From positions 452,133-516,132 of the forward strand of contig NZ_JXOJ01000001.1 of assembly GCF_001017125.1 (NCBI RefSeq): a stretch of DNA of 64,000 nucleotides, given 5' to 3'. Below the pieces are notes generated by a model, which ran no database searches, was not told the origin of the DNA, and was given only the letters and a program-made list of their open reading frames with translations. This DNA is from Methanoculleus sediminis. GTDB lineage: Archaea; Halobacteriota; Methanomicrobia; Methanomicrobiales; Methanoculleaceae. Shown piece after piece: positions 23,318 to 32,758 of this stretch (within the stretch, counting starts at the first letter, position 1; every line of letters starts with the position of its first letter). The position numbers and the translations under genes were made by a program.

Positions 23318-25525
23318 TCACCGGTAGTAGACGGCGGAGCCGGCGTTGTCGTAGATCCGGTGGTGGTCCCGGATGAACCTCTCCGCATCCGTATACGTTG
23401 CCGTGGTGACTGCGTGCGCCTGCGTCTCTATACGGATGCTCTCCCGCATGAGGTTGTACGTGCCGAAGTAGAGATAGGAGTTGGGCTCCAGCAGCGATGC
23501 ATTTGCCGGAACGTACCGCTGGCTGCCCGGGTTGAATCCCAGCAGAAGCCACCAGCGTGTGCCGTCGACGTAGATCGGGCGCTCGTTTCCCTCGGAAAAG
23601 AGCCATACCGCTCCCTGTACTTCCCTGCCGTTGAAGACCGGTTTATCGCCGGCGGTGTCGAGCGCCATCGACGTCGGGTTGTCGTCCATCACCTGGTAGA
23701 GGAGCCCGCTGTTGAAGAGGAAGAAGACGACGAAGAATGCCGCCAGCGCCTGATACGCCGTCCCCATGAACGGGGCGGCCCTGATCGCGTGTATCCACCC
23801 GGTCAACCTCTCGTACAGCGCTATGCCGCCGATGATCGCGAACGGGGCGAGGAAGATCAGGGTGATGTGGTAGAGCCTGCTGGTATTGAGCGAGCTTGCG
23901 AAGAACGGGACGACGATACCGGCTACGTTGATGAGGAGGAAGACGAGCGAGACGGCGAGATACTCGGGTTCGATCCGCCACCGCTCGCGTCTTGCAAGGG
24001 TTGCAAGCAGCCCCACGGCGATGAGGCCCTGGGTGGCGATATGGACGACCTTCGCCAGGCCGTGCAGGAGCGTCGTCGACTGGCTGGTGAGGATATGCAT
24101 CCCCTGGGCGGTTGTCGGGTTAAACGAGTCCGTAAAGAGGGTGTTCCATATCTTGTCCCCGATGCCCGTGACGGTAGCGAGCGCCGTGCCTTCGGCGACC
24201 GTTGAGTACCAGAGGTAGGTAAGGGCGGCAAAGATGAGGATGTAGGGGAGGACGAGGGTCCTCACCGGTGCCCTCCCGCCGGTTCTCGCCGGAACGAGGG
24301 GATCGGGCCTCATGAGGGAGATGCCCCGGGCGAGCCTCTCCGGCAGCCAGGAGTACAGCCGTTCGGGGACGGCAAGAAGCAGCCATGCCGGAACGAGCGA
24401 GAAGAGGTAGATGTACGAGAGCCCGTAGTGCGAGACGATCATGGCGAATGCGAAGGCGATCATGAGAAACGCCCGCTTCCCCCGGTCCATGGTCTTGTCG
24501 ATCATCGCAAGAACGGTCAGCGCGAGGAAGAGTTCCGCGATCTGCTGGCGGGCGAGGGAGATCATCTCCGTATAAAACGTGAAGAACGAGAAGAAGAAGA
24601 AGATTGAGAGAAACCCGATCCTCGCGTCCGTCTGTTTCTCAACCGCCCGGTAGAGGCCGAGCGGCACGAGCGCGAAGAGAAGGGGGTAGACGATCTTGAA
24701 GATCCAGACGGGGTCCAGGTCGCATATGAGCGAGTAGATGGGGACGAGCGCAACGACGGAGAGCATCCCGTTCGTGTTATACGGGATGGTCATATCCCAG
24801 AGCCCCGGTATCAGCACGCCGTTGGCGAGGTGGAGTTCGTGGTGGATATCGTAGCCCCAGACATACTCCGATATCAGCGAGGTATGGTAGAGGAGCGATA
24901 GCGCGATGGTGTAGATCCCGAGCCCGTAACAGGATTTCGGAATGAGGCGATCGAATCCGACGGCGAGGCCGATGACGGCGATCAGGACGAGGAGCAGGAA
25001 GAGGAGCGTGACCATGTGGTAGTTGTCGCGCAGGTACGTCCCGATGATCGCGAGGAACGGGAGCAGCATCAGGAACGGCACCGCAGGAGAGGAGGGGACG
25101 GCCAGCCCCGGGCTCTCACCGGTACGCCCCTTATCCCTGGTGAGCGCGAGGTAGAGCAGAACCTGCACGACGGCGACGAGCGTGAGGAGGAGGATCGCGA
25201 ACGAGAACGGCCGCGTATACCCGAGCAGCGGGTACACGAAGTTTGCCGTAAGGCCGGTGAGCATGACGACCACGAGGCTCAGCCCGGCGGAGTAGAGCAC
25301 CGTCTCGATCGTGCCGAGATCGTGGAGCCTGAGCGCCTTCAGCACGAGGACTCCGGGGATGAAGGTGAGATAAAGAAATGCCAGGGCTTCCCTTGCAATC
25401 GGTATGTAATACCCGACGAGATCGAGGCAGACTACCCCGAGGAAGACGATCTGGATCGCCTGGAATACCCAGAAAAACGTTTTGTTATTCCAGTCATTCA
25501 TCCGGAACGGGTTTGGAAGGCGCAT
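23318..25525 (-). CDS. large polytopic membrane protein, DUF2206/GT-C-like
   Basis: A 735-residue protein with about 16 membrane segments followed by a short extracytoplasmic tail (about 650-735). The first large loop has EYVWGYDIHHELHLANGV. Acidic residues in this position are the catalytic carboxylates of GT-C glycosyltransferases such as oligosaccharyl- and mannosyltransferases. The overall look matches the archaeal DUF2206 family. It probably uses polyprenyl-phosphate sugars to modify surface glycans (inference). A second start, ATG 25501 (MNDWNNKTFF), is equally possible. It converges on the flippase with 30 nt between stops. Confidence 0.75.
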   Translation of the reverse strand: MRLPNPFRMNDWNNKTFFWVFQAIQIVFLGVVCLDLVGYYIPIAREALAFLYLTFIPGVLVLKALRLHDLGTIETVLYSAGLSLVVVMLTGLTANFVYPLLGYTRPFSFAILLLTLVAVVQVLLYLALTRDKGRTGESPGLAVPSSPAVPFLMLLPFLAIIGTYLRDNYHMVTLLFLLLVLIAVIGLAVGFDRLIPKSCYGLGIYTIALSLLYHTSLISEYVWGYDIHHELHLANGVLIPGLWDMTIPYNTNGMLSVVALVPIYSLICDLDPVWIFKIVYPLLFALVPLGLYRAVEKQTDARIGFLSIFFFFSFFTFYTEMISLARQQIAELFLALTVLAMIDKTMDRGKRAFLMIAFAFAMIVSHYGLSYIYLFSLVPAWLLLAVPERLYSWLPERLARGISLMRPDPLVPARTGGRAPVRTLVLPYILIFAALTYLWYSTVAEGTALATVTGIGDKIWNTLFTDSFNPTTAQGMHILTSQSTTLLHGLAKVVHIATQGLIAVGLLATLARRERWRIEPEYLAVSLVFLLINVAGIVVPFFASSLNTSRLYHITLIFLAPFAIIGGIALYERLTGWIHAIRAAPFMGTAYQALAAFFVVFFLFNSGLLYQVMDDNPTSMALDTAGDKPVFNGREVQGAVWLFSEGNERPIYVDGTRWWLLLGFNPGSQRYVPANASLLEPNSYLYFGTYNLMRESIRIETQAHAVTTATYTDAERFIRDHHRIYDNAGSAVYYR

Positions 25526-25686
25526 GGTATCCCTTGTTCTGTCTCTGGTCGGCTACGTGCATGGACAACGAGTCTTTTCCTTCGGTGACACCTGACAGGC
25601 TGTGCGCTGCATCGGTGCACCTACTCTCCGGTCAACCTATTAATGTGTTGCGCCTGTCCGGGCCCCGTTGCGGAAGGAGGTTCAGG

Positions 25687-26862
25687 TCATCGCTCTTTCC
25701 CGGCGGCAGGGGCGGTATCGGCGAATGCCTCATCCGCGGGAACGGTTCCCCTTCCCGGAGCGGACCCGAGTTCGCTGTAAACCGCGAGGAGAGATCGTGC
25801 TATCGTCGACCAGGCCATGTCCGTCTTCAGTTTCGCGTAACCCTGCTCCCCCATGCGGCGGCACGCCCCGGGGTCCTTCAGCAGGCGGACGATCGCGGCT
25901 GCCAGCGCTTGTGGGTCCCGCGGCGGCACGACGTAGCCGGTCACCCCGTCATCGACGACTTCGGGCAGGCTCCCCACGTCCGTCACCACCACCGGCCGCC
26001 GGAACCCGTATGCGGTCGGGATGACGCCGCTCTGGGACGCTTCGAGATACGGGAGCGCCACGACGCTCGCCTGCTGGAAGAGCCGGGCGCCCTCTTCGTA
26101 GGGTATCCGGTAGTTGTAGACCTCGAACGCATCCCGGCCGGCCATCGCTTCCTCGTACCTGCTGAAATCCTCGCCCGTTCCGGCGATGACTATCCGGGCG
26201 TCCGGGATCTCCCGGGTGATGAGCGGTTCCGCCCGGATCAGGCAGTCGAGCCCTTTGTAGCGGTGGATTCTTCCGAAGAAGAGGATCCGGCGGCCGTCGG
26301 GCTCCCGGTCGGCCTGTTCGAACTTCACAAACGGCGCCACTTCGTGCTCGCCGATGGGGATGACGTGCACTTTCCGTTCCGGGACCCGGTAGTCTTTCAC
26401 CAGGGTCTCGCGGAGGGCTTTCCCGTGAACGAAGATCCGGTCGGGCATGACCCTTGATACGAAGAGGGTGAGCCGGTAGAGCAGCGAACCTGCATCGAGG
26501 AGACGGTCTTCGCCAGGGTGGGGTTCGATGTCGTGAAACGTCGCCACAAGCGGGTATTTCCGGAGCATCGGGAGGAGCGGGCAGAGCATGGGATTGTTCA
26601 CCTGGAAGTGGACGACGTCGGGCCTGAAGTCGTTGATTGCGGCCACGATATCTTTGAGCATCGGGTAGCACGACGGCCCCGGCCTCCCGGCATACCGGGA
26701 GTAGCCGAAGATGTGGACGTTCACCTCCGGGTCGATGCTCTCCACGTACTCCTCCGACCTGTAGTCGGGGAGGAGGAGGAGCACCTCGGCATGCCGGGCA
26801 AGTTCGTTCGCCATCTGGATGGTGTAGTCGTAGAACCAGAAGGTCAGGCACGCCACTCGCAT
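25687..26862 (-). CDS. glycosyltransferase, GT4 family
   Basis: A 391-residue GT-B fold enzyme that transfers a sugar from an activated donor, retaining its configuration. The N-terminal acceptor half has DVVHFQVNNPMLCPL (about 82-96). The C-terminal donor half has ILFFGRIHRYKGLDCLIRA, the E-x7-E site ALPYLEASQSGVIPTAYGFRRPVVVTDVG, and a closing DPQALAAAIVRLLKDP. It lies upstream of the GT-C-like gene on the same strand. Specific sugar unknown. Confidence 0.88.
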   Translation of the reverse strand: MRVACLTFWFYDYTIQMANELARHAEVLLLLPDYRSEEYVESIDPEVNVHIFGYSRYAGRPGPSCYPMLKDIVAAINDFRPDVVHFQVNNPMLCPLLPMLRKYPLVATFHDIEPHPGEDRLLDAGSLLYRLTLFVSRVMPDRIFVHGKALRETLVKDYRVPERKVHVIPIGEHEVAPFVKFEQADREPDGRRILFFGRIHRYKGLDCLIRAEPLITREIPDARIVIAGTGEDFSRYEEAMAGRDAFEVYNYRIPYEEGARLFQQASVVALPYLEASQSGVIPTAYGFRRPVVVTDVGSLPEVVDDGVTGYVVPPRDPQALAAAIVRLLKDPGACRRMGEQGYAKLKTDMAWSTIARSLLAVYSELGSAPGRGTVPADEAFADTAPAAGKER

Positions 26863-27406
26863 AGGGGCTCTCTCTGGGAGGATGCCCTATATAGAGATTG
26901 TGTCGCGGGGCGTTGCCGGGCGGATCCGCCCCCGGCAGGTGTGCGTGGGTTCTGCGGCAGCCGCCCCGCTGTCCGTTCTCTTCCGGGCGCATTCGCATGG
27001 TCGGCCTGCCGTATCCGGTATCCGTGCTTCCCGATTCGTCGGGGTCGGATGGAATCCGTGCCGTTTCACGCCGTCGCCCCGTAGCGAGGGCCGGAGGGCC
27101 CGTGCCATGCAGGCGCATCAAACCGAATTCCCATCAGTTCCGGATGAAAGCGTTTCGGGGAGGGTCACTCCCGGCGAACGATAGCAGAAAGCGCGAGTAT
27201 TTGTATTCTTCGATTTTAATTCCATCAATTATATAATATCTTTTTGCAGGAATCGATCTCCGTTTTGATGCGGTATCGTCTTAACGGATTGCATTTTTAC
27301 GGCTTATATTGCCGATTAATCCCTTAAATCAATTTTATTTCCGCAATAAAATATTTATATGCCAATTGAAAGACGGTAGTGATACCTCACAGAGAGGCTG
27401 AATGGC
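26863..27406. other. divergent intergenic region, AT-rich on the right
   Basis: No gene is seen. The left part (26880-27180) is GC-rich; the right part (27190-27360) is AT-rich and carries the promoter of beta-helix gene 4. Several short open frames read as noise. Confidence 0.5.
27351..27360 (+). promoter_or_regulatory. TATA box of beta-helix gene 4
   Basis: ATATTTATAT, about 50 nt before ATG 27407. AGAGAGG (27391-27397) then serves as ribosome site. Confidence 0.55.
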
Positions 27407-28867
27407 ATGATAGACAGGCAGAATATACTGAGACTGGCTGCAGCACTTCTGGCGTGCTGCCTGATTATTCCGGCACTCTCCCCGGTAAGTGCAGCCGAGT
27501 CCGCAAGTCCGGCCACGCTCACCGTGGCTGCAAGCGATAGCACCGAACTGTCGAAGAACCAGGCAGACTATGTCTGTGACGGAGTCGACGATCAGGCCGA
27601 GATCCAGGCGGCGCTTGCCGCGCTGCCCGACGGCGGAAAAGTAGTCCTTTCGGACGGTACGTTCAACTGCGCCGGCGTCATCGCGCCGCCGGCAGGCACG
27701 ACGCTCTCCGGGCAGGGTCCGGATGCGACGAACCTCGTGTTCACAAACGACGGGCGTATCAGCGTCGACCAGGAGAACGTGACCCTGGACGGGTTCCACA
27801 TCGAGGGCGGCGGCTACAGCAGCGGCGTCAAGTGGCTCGGCGTGATGACCATCCGGGCAAGCCACGCGAAGATCCACAACATCACGGGAACCGCCGACGC
27901 AAGCATCCAGGCGGTCTTCCTCCTGATCCACGATCCGGCGGTCTATGCCCCGACCCTCGAAGATGTCGAGTTCGTCGACTGCAAGGCCGTGGACACCGGC
28001 ACCTACGGGTTCATCCACAACGCATGGGGTTCGTCCAACAAGGTGATCAAGAACGTCCGCTACGACAACTGTGCTGCGATCAACTGCGGGAGCACAGGTG
28101 TGTTCAACCCCTGGATCACCGGGTTCGACTTTGCGGAGTTAAACGACATGGACGGCCTTCGCGTGACGAACTGCCATGCAGAAGGTAACCTGGAGTCCGG
28201 GTTCCACTTCGAGTTCGACCCCACCGTGACGAACGCGGTCCTCGAGAACTGCACGAGCGTAAACAACGGGCAGAAGCCCTACCCGACGGTGCCCTACAAA
28301 CAGAGCGACATGTCGACCCACTACTTCGGGTGCGGCTACTACGCCCCGAACTGCGACGTGACGTTCAAGAACTGCGTTGCGGAGAGCAACTCGCTGTATG
28401 GGTTCTACGCGACCAACGGCGGCAAACTCTACGACTGTGTCGAGAAGGACACCGGCGCCGGGAAGACCGACTACACCTACCGTAAGCCGGCCGGCTACTA
28501 CAGCATCCCGTGCCGCTCGACCGATCCCGCCCTGGTGCTCGAGAACTGTTCGAGCACCGACTCGCACGGCTACGGCCTCCAGGTCGACCTCGCGAGCAAC
28601 ATCCGGATCGAGAACTTCGAGCTCGTGAACCCGGCAGGAATCGACGGCAAGGGTGCAAGCCTCGGCGGCACGAACGGCCAGTTCAGCAATGCCGAAGTGG
28701 ACATCCACGCCTCCGGTGACCGGGCCGAGACGCTCGTCTGGGCGAAGAACAACCAGAACGTCCAGTACACCGGAGATATAACCTCCGGCTCCGAGAAAGC
28801 GTTCCTGGTCGAAGGCGGCCAGAACGTCCGGACGGACGGCATGACGGTTGCGTCTGCCGGCGCGTAA
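27407..28867 (+). CDS. secreted beta-helix protein, paralogue 4
   Basis: A 486-residue protein with a signal peptide (about 1-29, ending SPVSAAE) and one beta-helix domain to the end. Blocks are shared almost base for base with the dockerin-bearing paralogue: YSSGVKWLGVM, ASHAKIHNITGTADASIQAV, GVFNPWITGFDFAELNDMDG and HYFGCGYYAPNCDVTF. It stops after the helix, so it lacks CARDB and dockerin. It could act as a free counterpart of the anchored or scaffold-bound forms. ATG 27407 is preferred to the out-of-frame ATG 27402. Confidence 0.87.
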   Translation: MIDRQNILRLAAALLACCLIIPALSPVSAAESASPATLTVAASDSTELSKNQADYVCDGVDDQAEIQAALAALPDGGKVVLSDGTFNCAGVIAPPAGTTLSGQGPDATNLVFTNDGRISVDQENVTLDGFHIEGGGYSSGVKWLGVMTIRASHAKIHNITGTADASIQAVFLLIHDPAVYAPTLEDVEFVDCKAVDTGTYGFIHNAWGSSNKVIKNVRYDNCAAINCGSTGVFNPWITGFDFAELNDMDGLRVTNCHAEGNLESGFHFEFDPTVTNAVLENCTSVNNGQKPYPTVPYKQSDMSTHYFGCGYYAPNCDVTFKNCVAESNSLYGFYATNGGKLYDCVEKDTGAGKTDYTYRKPAGYYSIPCRSTDPALVLENCSSTDSHGYGLQVDLASNIRIENFELVNPAGIDGKGASLGGTNGQFSNAEVDIHASGDRAETLVWAKNNQNVQYTGDITSGSEKAFLVEGGQNVRTDGMTVASAGA

Positions 28868-28908
28868 ACCGGTCGATACTATCGGGCCTGACGGGCCCGG
28901 TCCCAATC

Positions 28909-28915
28909 TTTTTTT
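28909..28915 (+). terminator. poly-T terminator of beta-helix gene 4
   Basis: T7 about 40 nt after the stop, preceded by a GGGCCTGACGGGCCC hairpin. Confidence 0.6.
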
Positions 28916-28920
28916 AAGTT

Positions 28921-29310
28921 TTGTTAAAACCCTCCTGAGGATGAATCCCCTCCGGATTATTCATACCTCTGATTCACGCGAAGAACGCGAAGTGCGATGA
29001 GCCAAAGGGCCGGAGCGTGAGCACCCCCGGATGAGAGCGGGAGTTCGAGCACCTTCCGGCGAGAACGCGAAAGGAACCGCTAACACCTTCACCAATTTCG
29101 CGCCTTCGCGGCTTCGCGCGAGACTGCATCGCTGTTCTCGCACAATTGCCTCACGCGAAGACGCGAAGAACGCGAAGAACGATCGGTCAACGGACAGGAG
29201 CATGAGCACGAGAAACCCGAAGGGTTTCGAGAGGCTGTCAATACCTATCCGGACTTCGCGCCCTCGAAGAACTTCGTTCTTCTCATGCTCCGGCCTCTAT
29301 TGGTAGTATG
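28921..29310. repeat. dispersed CGCGAAG repeat, copy 2 (long form)
   Basis: The gene-free stretch between two genes is filled by a composite repeat. The left end (TTGTTAAAACCCTCCTGAGG, then ATGAATCCCCTCCGGAT) matches 44324-44372. It is followed by CACGCGAAGAACGCGAAG units, a middle with GAGCACC repeats, the inverted CTTCGCGGCTTCGCGCGAG and again CACGCGAAGACGCGAAG. The right edge (GCCTCTATTGG) also resembles the 44.4 kb copy (GCCTCTATCGG). Confidence 0.7.
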
Positions 29311-29353
29311 CCGGATATTCCCGGGAGCGGCTCTTGCCGGGCTGGAAGAAAGA

Positions 29354-30589
29354 TCAAAAGGTATCCGGAGCCTTCGGGGTTACCCCTTTCGAGACCCCCG
29401 CTGGCATACTCCCTTCCGCCTTCCCGGCAACCTTCGCGTAGAACGTCTCGATATCGCTGACGATCGCCTCCCAGTTGTACCTGGTCCGGACGAGTTCTTT
29501 CGCCCGTTCCCCGAACCCTGCCCGCAGTGTTTCGTCGGCAAGCAGGCGTCCGATGGCGGCGGCGAGCGCCTCCGGCGTGTACCCGGCATTGAACCCGACG
29601 GAGTTGTCGATCCACCCGAGCAGGTCCCCCTTGCCCGTCGTCACGATGGGTGTCCCGCAGAGGCACGCTTCGAGGAACGTGACCGGAAAGCCGGTGAAAC
29701 TCGGCGTCACGAAGACGTCGGCGTCGGTGTATGCGGCCATCTTGTCCTCCTTGCTCACGAACCCCGTGAAGACCACCCGGTCGTCGAGACCGAGCGACCC
29801 GACCCGCTGCCTGAACTCGTCGTTGTGGCCCATGTCCCCCCCAACCAGCATGAGAACGGCGTCGTCGAACTCCCGCGCGACCACGGCAAACGAGCGGATC
29901 AGAAGATCGATCCCCTTCGTCGGGTCGAGTCTCCCGAGGTAGAGCACGACCTTCGCGGCGTCGTCGATCCCCCATGCCGCACGGAACCTGCCGCGGGCGG
30001 GAAGGTCGGGGTACTCGGCGAGGTCGATGCCGTTCGGGACGATCGCGACCTTCTCATCGGTGACACCCAGCTCGCGATACCGCTCCGCTTCCGTCTCGTT
30101 GAGCGCGATAACCCCCGCGGCGCCGAGGATCACCTTCTCCGACCAGAACCGGTCGAAGAGCCGCTTCATCCGCGCAGAGCCCGTATCCTGCGGGAGCGCC
30201 CCGTGCGCCTGGAGCACGTAGGGCACGCCGTACTTCCTCGCGTAGTGGGAGGCGATGACGGTGAGCATGGTGCGGTGGTCGTGGATGTGGACCAGGTCGA
30301 ACCCGGCAATCTCCCTTCTTGCGACCGCCGGCATCCGGTAGGGCATCACCGGCAGGGCCGCCCCACGGGCGTATCTCCGTAAGTTCTCAAAATAATAGAC
30401 GTTCATCCCGTCGACGGTGGTGGCGCGGTTCGTTGGAAGGTCGTTTGGGTAGATGCTGCGGTTCGTCGTGTAGACGGTGATGTCGTGCCCGTTCTCGTGC
30501 AGGGTCCGGGAGATGTCGTATGCAACCCGTGCCACTCCGCCCGACTCCCAGAGCGGTTTGAAAAACGGGCTCACCTGCAGGATCTTCAT
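29354..30589 (-). CDS. glycosyltransferase, GT4 family
   Basis: A 411-residue GT-B enzyme. The start MKILQVSPFFKPLWESGGVARVAYDISR, the loop DLVHIHDHRTMLTV, the donor-site VLYLGRLDPTKGIDLLIRSF and the E-x7-E-like PSFTGFPVTFLEACLCGTPIVTTGKG are typical of GT4. ATG 30589 overlaps the stop of the upstream CapA-like gene (ATGA, 30589-30586), so the two are translationally coupled. A longer frame upstream of this start is only the antisense-phase of the CapA gene. Confidence 0.9.
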   Translation of the reverse strand: MKILQVSPFFKPLWESGGVARVAYDISRTLHENGHDITVYTTNRSIYPNDLPTNRATTVDGMNVYYFENLRRYARGAALPVMPYRMPAVARREIAGFDLVHIHDHRTMLTVIASHYARKYGVPYVLQAHGALPQDTGSARMKRLFDRFWSEKVILGAAGVIALNETEAERYRELGVTDEKVAIVPNGIDLAEYPDLPARGRFRAAWGIDDAAKVVLYLGRLDPTKGIDLLIRSFAVVAREFDDAVLMLVGGDMGHNDEFRQRVGSLGLDDRVVFTGFVSKEDKMAAYTDADVFVTPSFTGFPVTFLEACLCGTPIVTTGKGDLLGWIDNSVGFNAGYTPEALAAAIGRLLADETLRAGFGERAKELVRTRYNWEAIVSDIETFYAKVAGKAEGSMPAGVSKGVTPKAPDTF

Positions 30590-31668
30590 GCCCGCCCCCC
30601 GATGCTGCGTTCTCTGAGCCGCTTCCTGATCAGGCCCGCGTAGCAGTTCAGGCAGAACGGCGTAAAAAGCCAGACCCCGCACTCGACCAGGGGTGCAAGC
30701 CCGTGCTGCCGGATCCGGTAACGGTAACTCTCCAGGTTGTACTCCAGGTAGTCCGCGCCGATCTGCTCGAACCACCACTGGCGGGTGACGTTCCCGTTGC
30801 GCACCCTCTCGGAACACTTCGCTATCCAGCGCTCCACCAGTTCCCTGGTTCGCCCCTCCGCCACCTCGGGCTGGAAGTCGCTGTTGATGACGCAGGGAAT
30901 GGTCGTGTAGTCCCGGATGCCGTCCCGGTCGAAATCCACCGAGAGGATCATGGAACTGTTGATCTGCTCCTTGAAGATCTCGGTATCGAACTGGAAATTT
31001 CCGAGAGAATAGGCGATCAGGCCGTCTTTGTACCGTTCCAGCCCCTGGATGGTATGCGAGTGGTGTCCGAGGATCAGGGTCGCCCCGTTGTCGATGAAGG
31101 CGTGAGCGAGTCTGACCTGGTCGGGCGAGGGGTAGTAGGTGTTCTCGATCCCCCAGTGCAGGGAGACGACGACATGGTCGCACCGGTCCTTCAGTGCCCT
31201 GATCTCTTCGATGACGGCCTTTTTCTTCAGTTTGGCTACGGTGACGCCCGGTGGCGACCGGAACCTTCCGCTCGTGTATGCGAGAAAACCGAACCTGATA
31301 CCGTTCTGCTCGACGACCAGCCCTTCTGTCGGATCGTCGCCCCGCCCCCCTCCGACGTAGGCGATACCGCGGGCCTCGAGACCCTCGAGGGTGTTCTCAA
31401 AACCTTCCCTGCCCATATCCAGCGTGTGGTTGTTCGCCACGCTGAGGATATCGAACCCGGCTTCTTTGAGGAACTCACCCGCCTCCGGAGGGGTTGTGTT
31501 GACCCAGCGTTTCCTGCTCTCGGTTCCGCTCTTGGAGAGAACCGTCTCCAGGTTCCCGAAGAGCAGGTCTTTCCGCCGGAGTTCATGTTGGACCCGGGCA
31601 AAAGGTCTCTTGCCGTTCCTGATCCAGAGCAGCACGTCTCCGACCGCTCGCAGTCGCACCGATGTCAT
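30586..31668 (-). CDS. CapA-like metallophosphoesterase-fold protein
   Basis: A 360-residue member of the CapA/PgsA family (bacterial capsule and poly-gamma-glutamate synthesis). Visible motifs: AVGDVLL (8-14), GNLET (38-42), ILSVANNHTLDMG (74-86), VVSLHWGIENTYYPSPDQV and the metal-site ILGHHSHTIQG, then IAYSLGNFQFD. The domain is followed by a C-terminal extension of about 100 residues. No signal peptide is seen. Coupled to the GT4 gene by a 4-nt overlap, it likely acts in surface polymer synthesis. ATG 31668, with AGGAGAAGAGG directly upstream, replaces a longer frame. Confidence 0.85.
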   Translation of the reverse strand: MTSVRLRAVGDVLLWIRNGKRPFARVQHELRRKDLLFGNLETVLSKSGTESRKRWVNTTPPEAGEFLKEAGFDILSVANNHTLDMGREGFENTLEGLEARGIAYVGGGRGDDPTEGLVVEQNGIRFGFLAYTSGRFRSPPGVTVAKLKKKAVIEEIRALKDRCDHVVVSLHWGIENTYYPSPDQVRLAHAFIDNGATLILGHHSHTIQGLERYKDGLIAYSLGNFQFDTEIFKEQINSSMILSVDFDRDGIRDYTTIPCVINSDFQPEVAEGRTRELVERWIAKCSERVRNGNVTRQWWFEQIGADYLEYNLESYRYRIRQHGLAPLVECGVWLFTPFCLNCYAGLIRKRLRERSIGGRA

Positions 31669-32758
31669 ACCTCTTCTCCTGCAGAATCTCTGCTCGGGAC
31701 GGGAGATCCGGGCCTGCGGCCTGCCTTCATCGTCGATCTGAAGATCCCCACCCCCTTGAACCGTAGCGGTGGAACCCCGTTGACGTCTGCGAGAGAAGCT
31801 TCCATGTACGGGTAATCGTGAATACTGCCTTCCCTCCCCGATGCGTTGAGTTCCAGACAGGCGATGCGACAATATATATTTTGCCCTGATTATGCCCCCG
31901 GCATGCGTATCTCGACGCATACGGCTTCCCGAGAACCCCGGAACCCCGGCGGGGCGGGGGGCGGTTCCGGTAGCGGTGGAACTCGTGATGCCGAACCATT
32001 AACTGCTCATGCACCGAGTATGTACCTGGATCGCCAGGCGGCAGATGATGAGAGTTACCCCCACTGATCCGGTGATGAAGCAGGGGGCTGATGCCGCCAT
32101 CCTGTGGGGGAGGTCCATGCGCCGGGCACCGATTTTTTGCACCTTTGCTCCCGGTCGTGCTGTGCGTCTCCTCGATCGGCCGTAACCGTTTCCTTCACGA
32201 AGATGTCGTGCGGGTGCGATCGTCATTAACAGCAAACAGGCGGTTATGGGTTTCGGCGCTACTCGGTCCCTCCGGATTTTGCAGCAAAGCAGCCGTTTCG
32301 AGACGGGCTCTCCTCTCGATTCGTCATATTTTCTGGTCAATTCGTCAACCTCGATGCTGGCGAACCGGGTGCCGGCACCCGTACGGGTCTTCGCCGCGGG
32401 AATGTATATATATCAGCAGCCGCATGGCAGACCCAGCGTGGTGTGATGGGACCGAGCAACTCCTCGGATCCGCTCCCGATCCTTCCTTCCGGCGTCCCGC
32501 CCGTTCGGAGGGGTTCCCGGGAGGTACTGCGATGGAGGGTTTCACGTGCACTGGCCAGAATCTATTCTTCCCGTTGCGGCCGGGGTTTCCGCCGGTGCGG
32601 AGATGACGGCTCTCGGGTTCTTTCTCCCCGCCGGCGGCAACTCCCCGCCGGCGCACGGTATCGGCAGGAGCAGGGATGATACGGCCGGTCGTGCTACGGA
32701 TGCACGCGGGACGCAGCCTGAAGGGTACGCGCGGCCCCCCTCTTCCGGCGGAGCGCTC
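31669..32758. other. long gene-free divergent region with three TATA-like boxes
   Basis: About 1.1 kb without a convincing gene. ACAATATATATTTTG at 31868-31882 suits the minus-strand CapA promoter (leader about 180 nt). TATATATA at 32405-32412 would start + transcription near 32435, leaving a leader of about 320 nt before the GT2 start. Open frames in this stretch have no recognisable protein character. Confidence 0.5.
32405..32412 (+). promoter_or_regulatory. TATA box, probable promoter of the GT2 gene
   Basis: TATATATA in an otherwise GC-rich stretch. It implies an unusually long leader of about 320 nt. Confidence 0.4.

Noticed and set aside
29140-29190. Short direct repeats that could suggest a CRISPR array
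   Set aside because: The unit is 8-9 nt with no spacers of constant length, and the region forms inverted repeats. No cas gene is nearby.
31999-32606. Open frames on both strands in the gap before the GT2 gene
   Set aside because: No recognisable protein features, skewed composition and no ribosome site.
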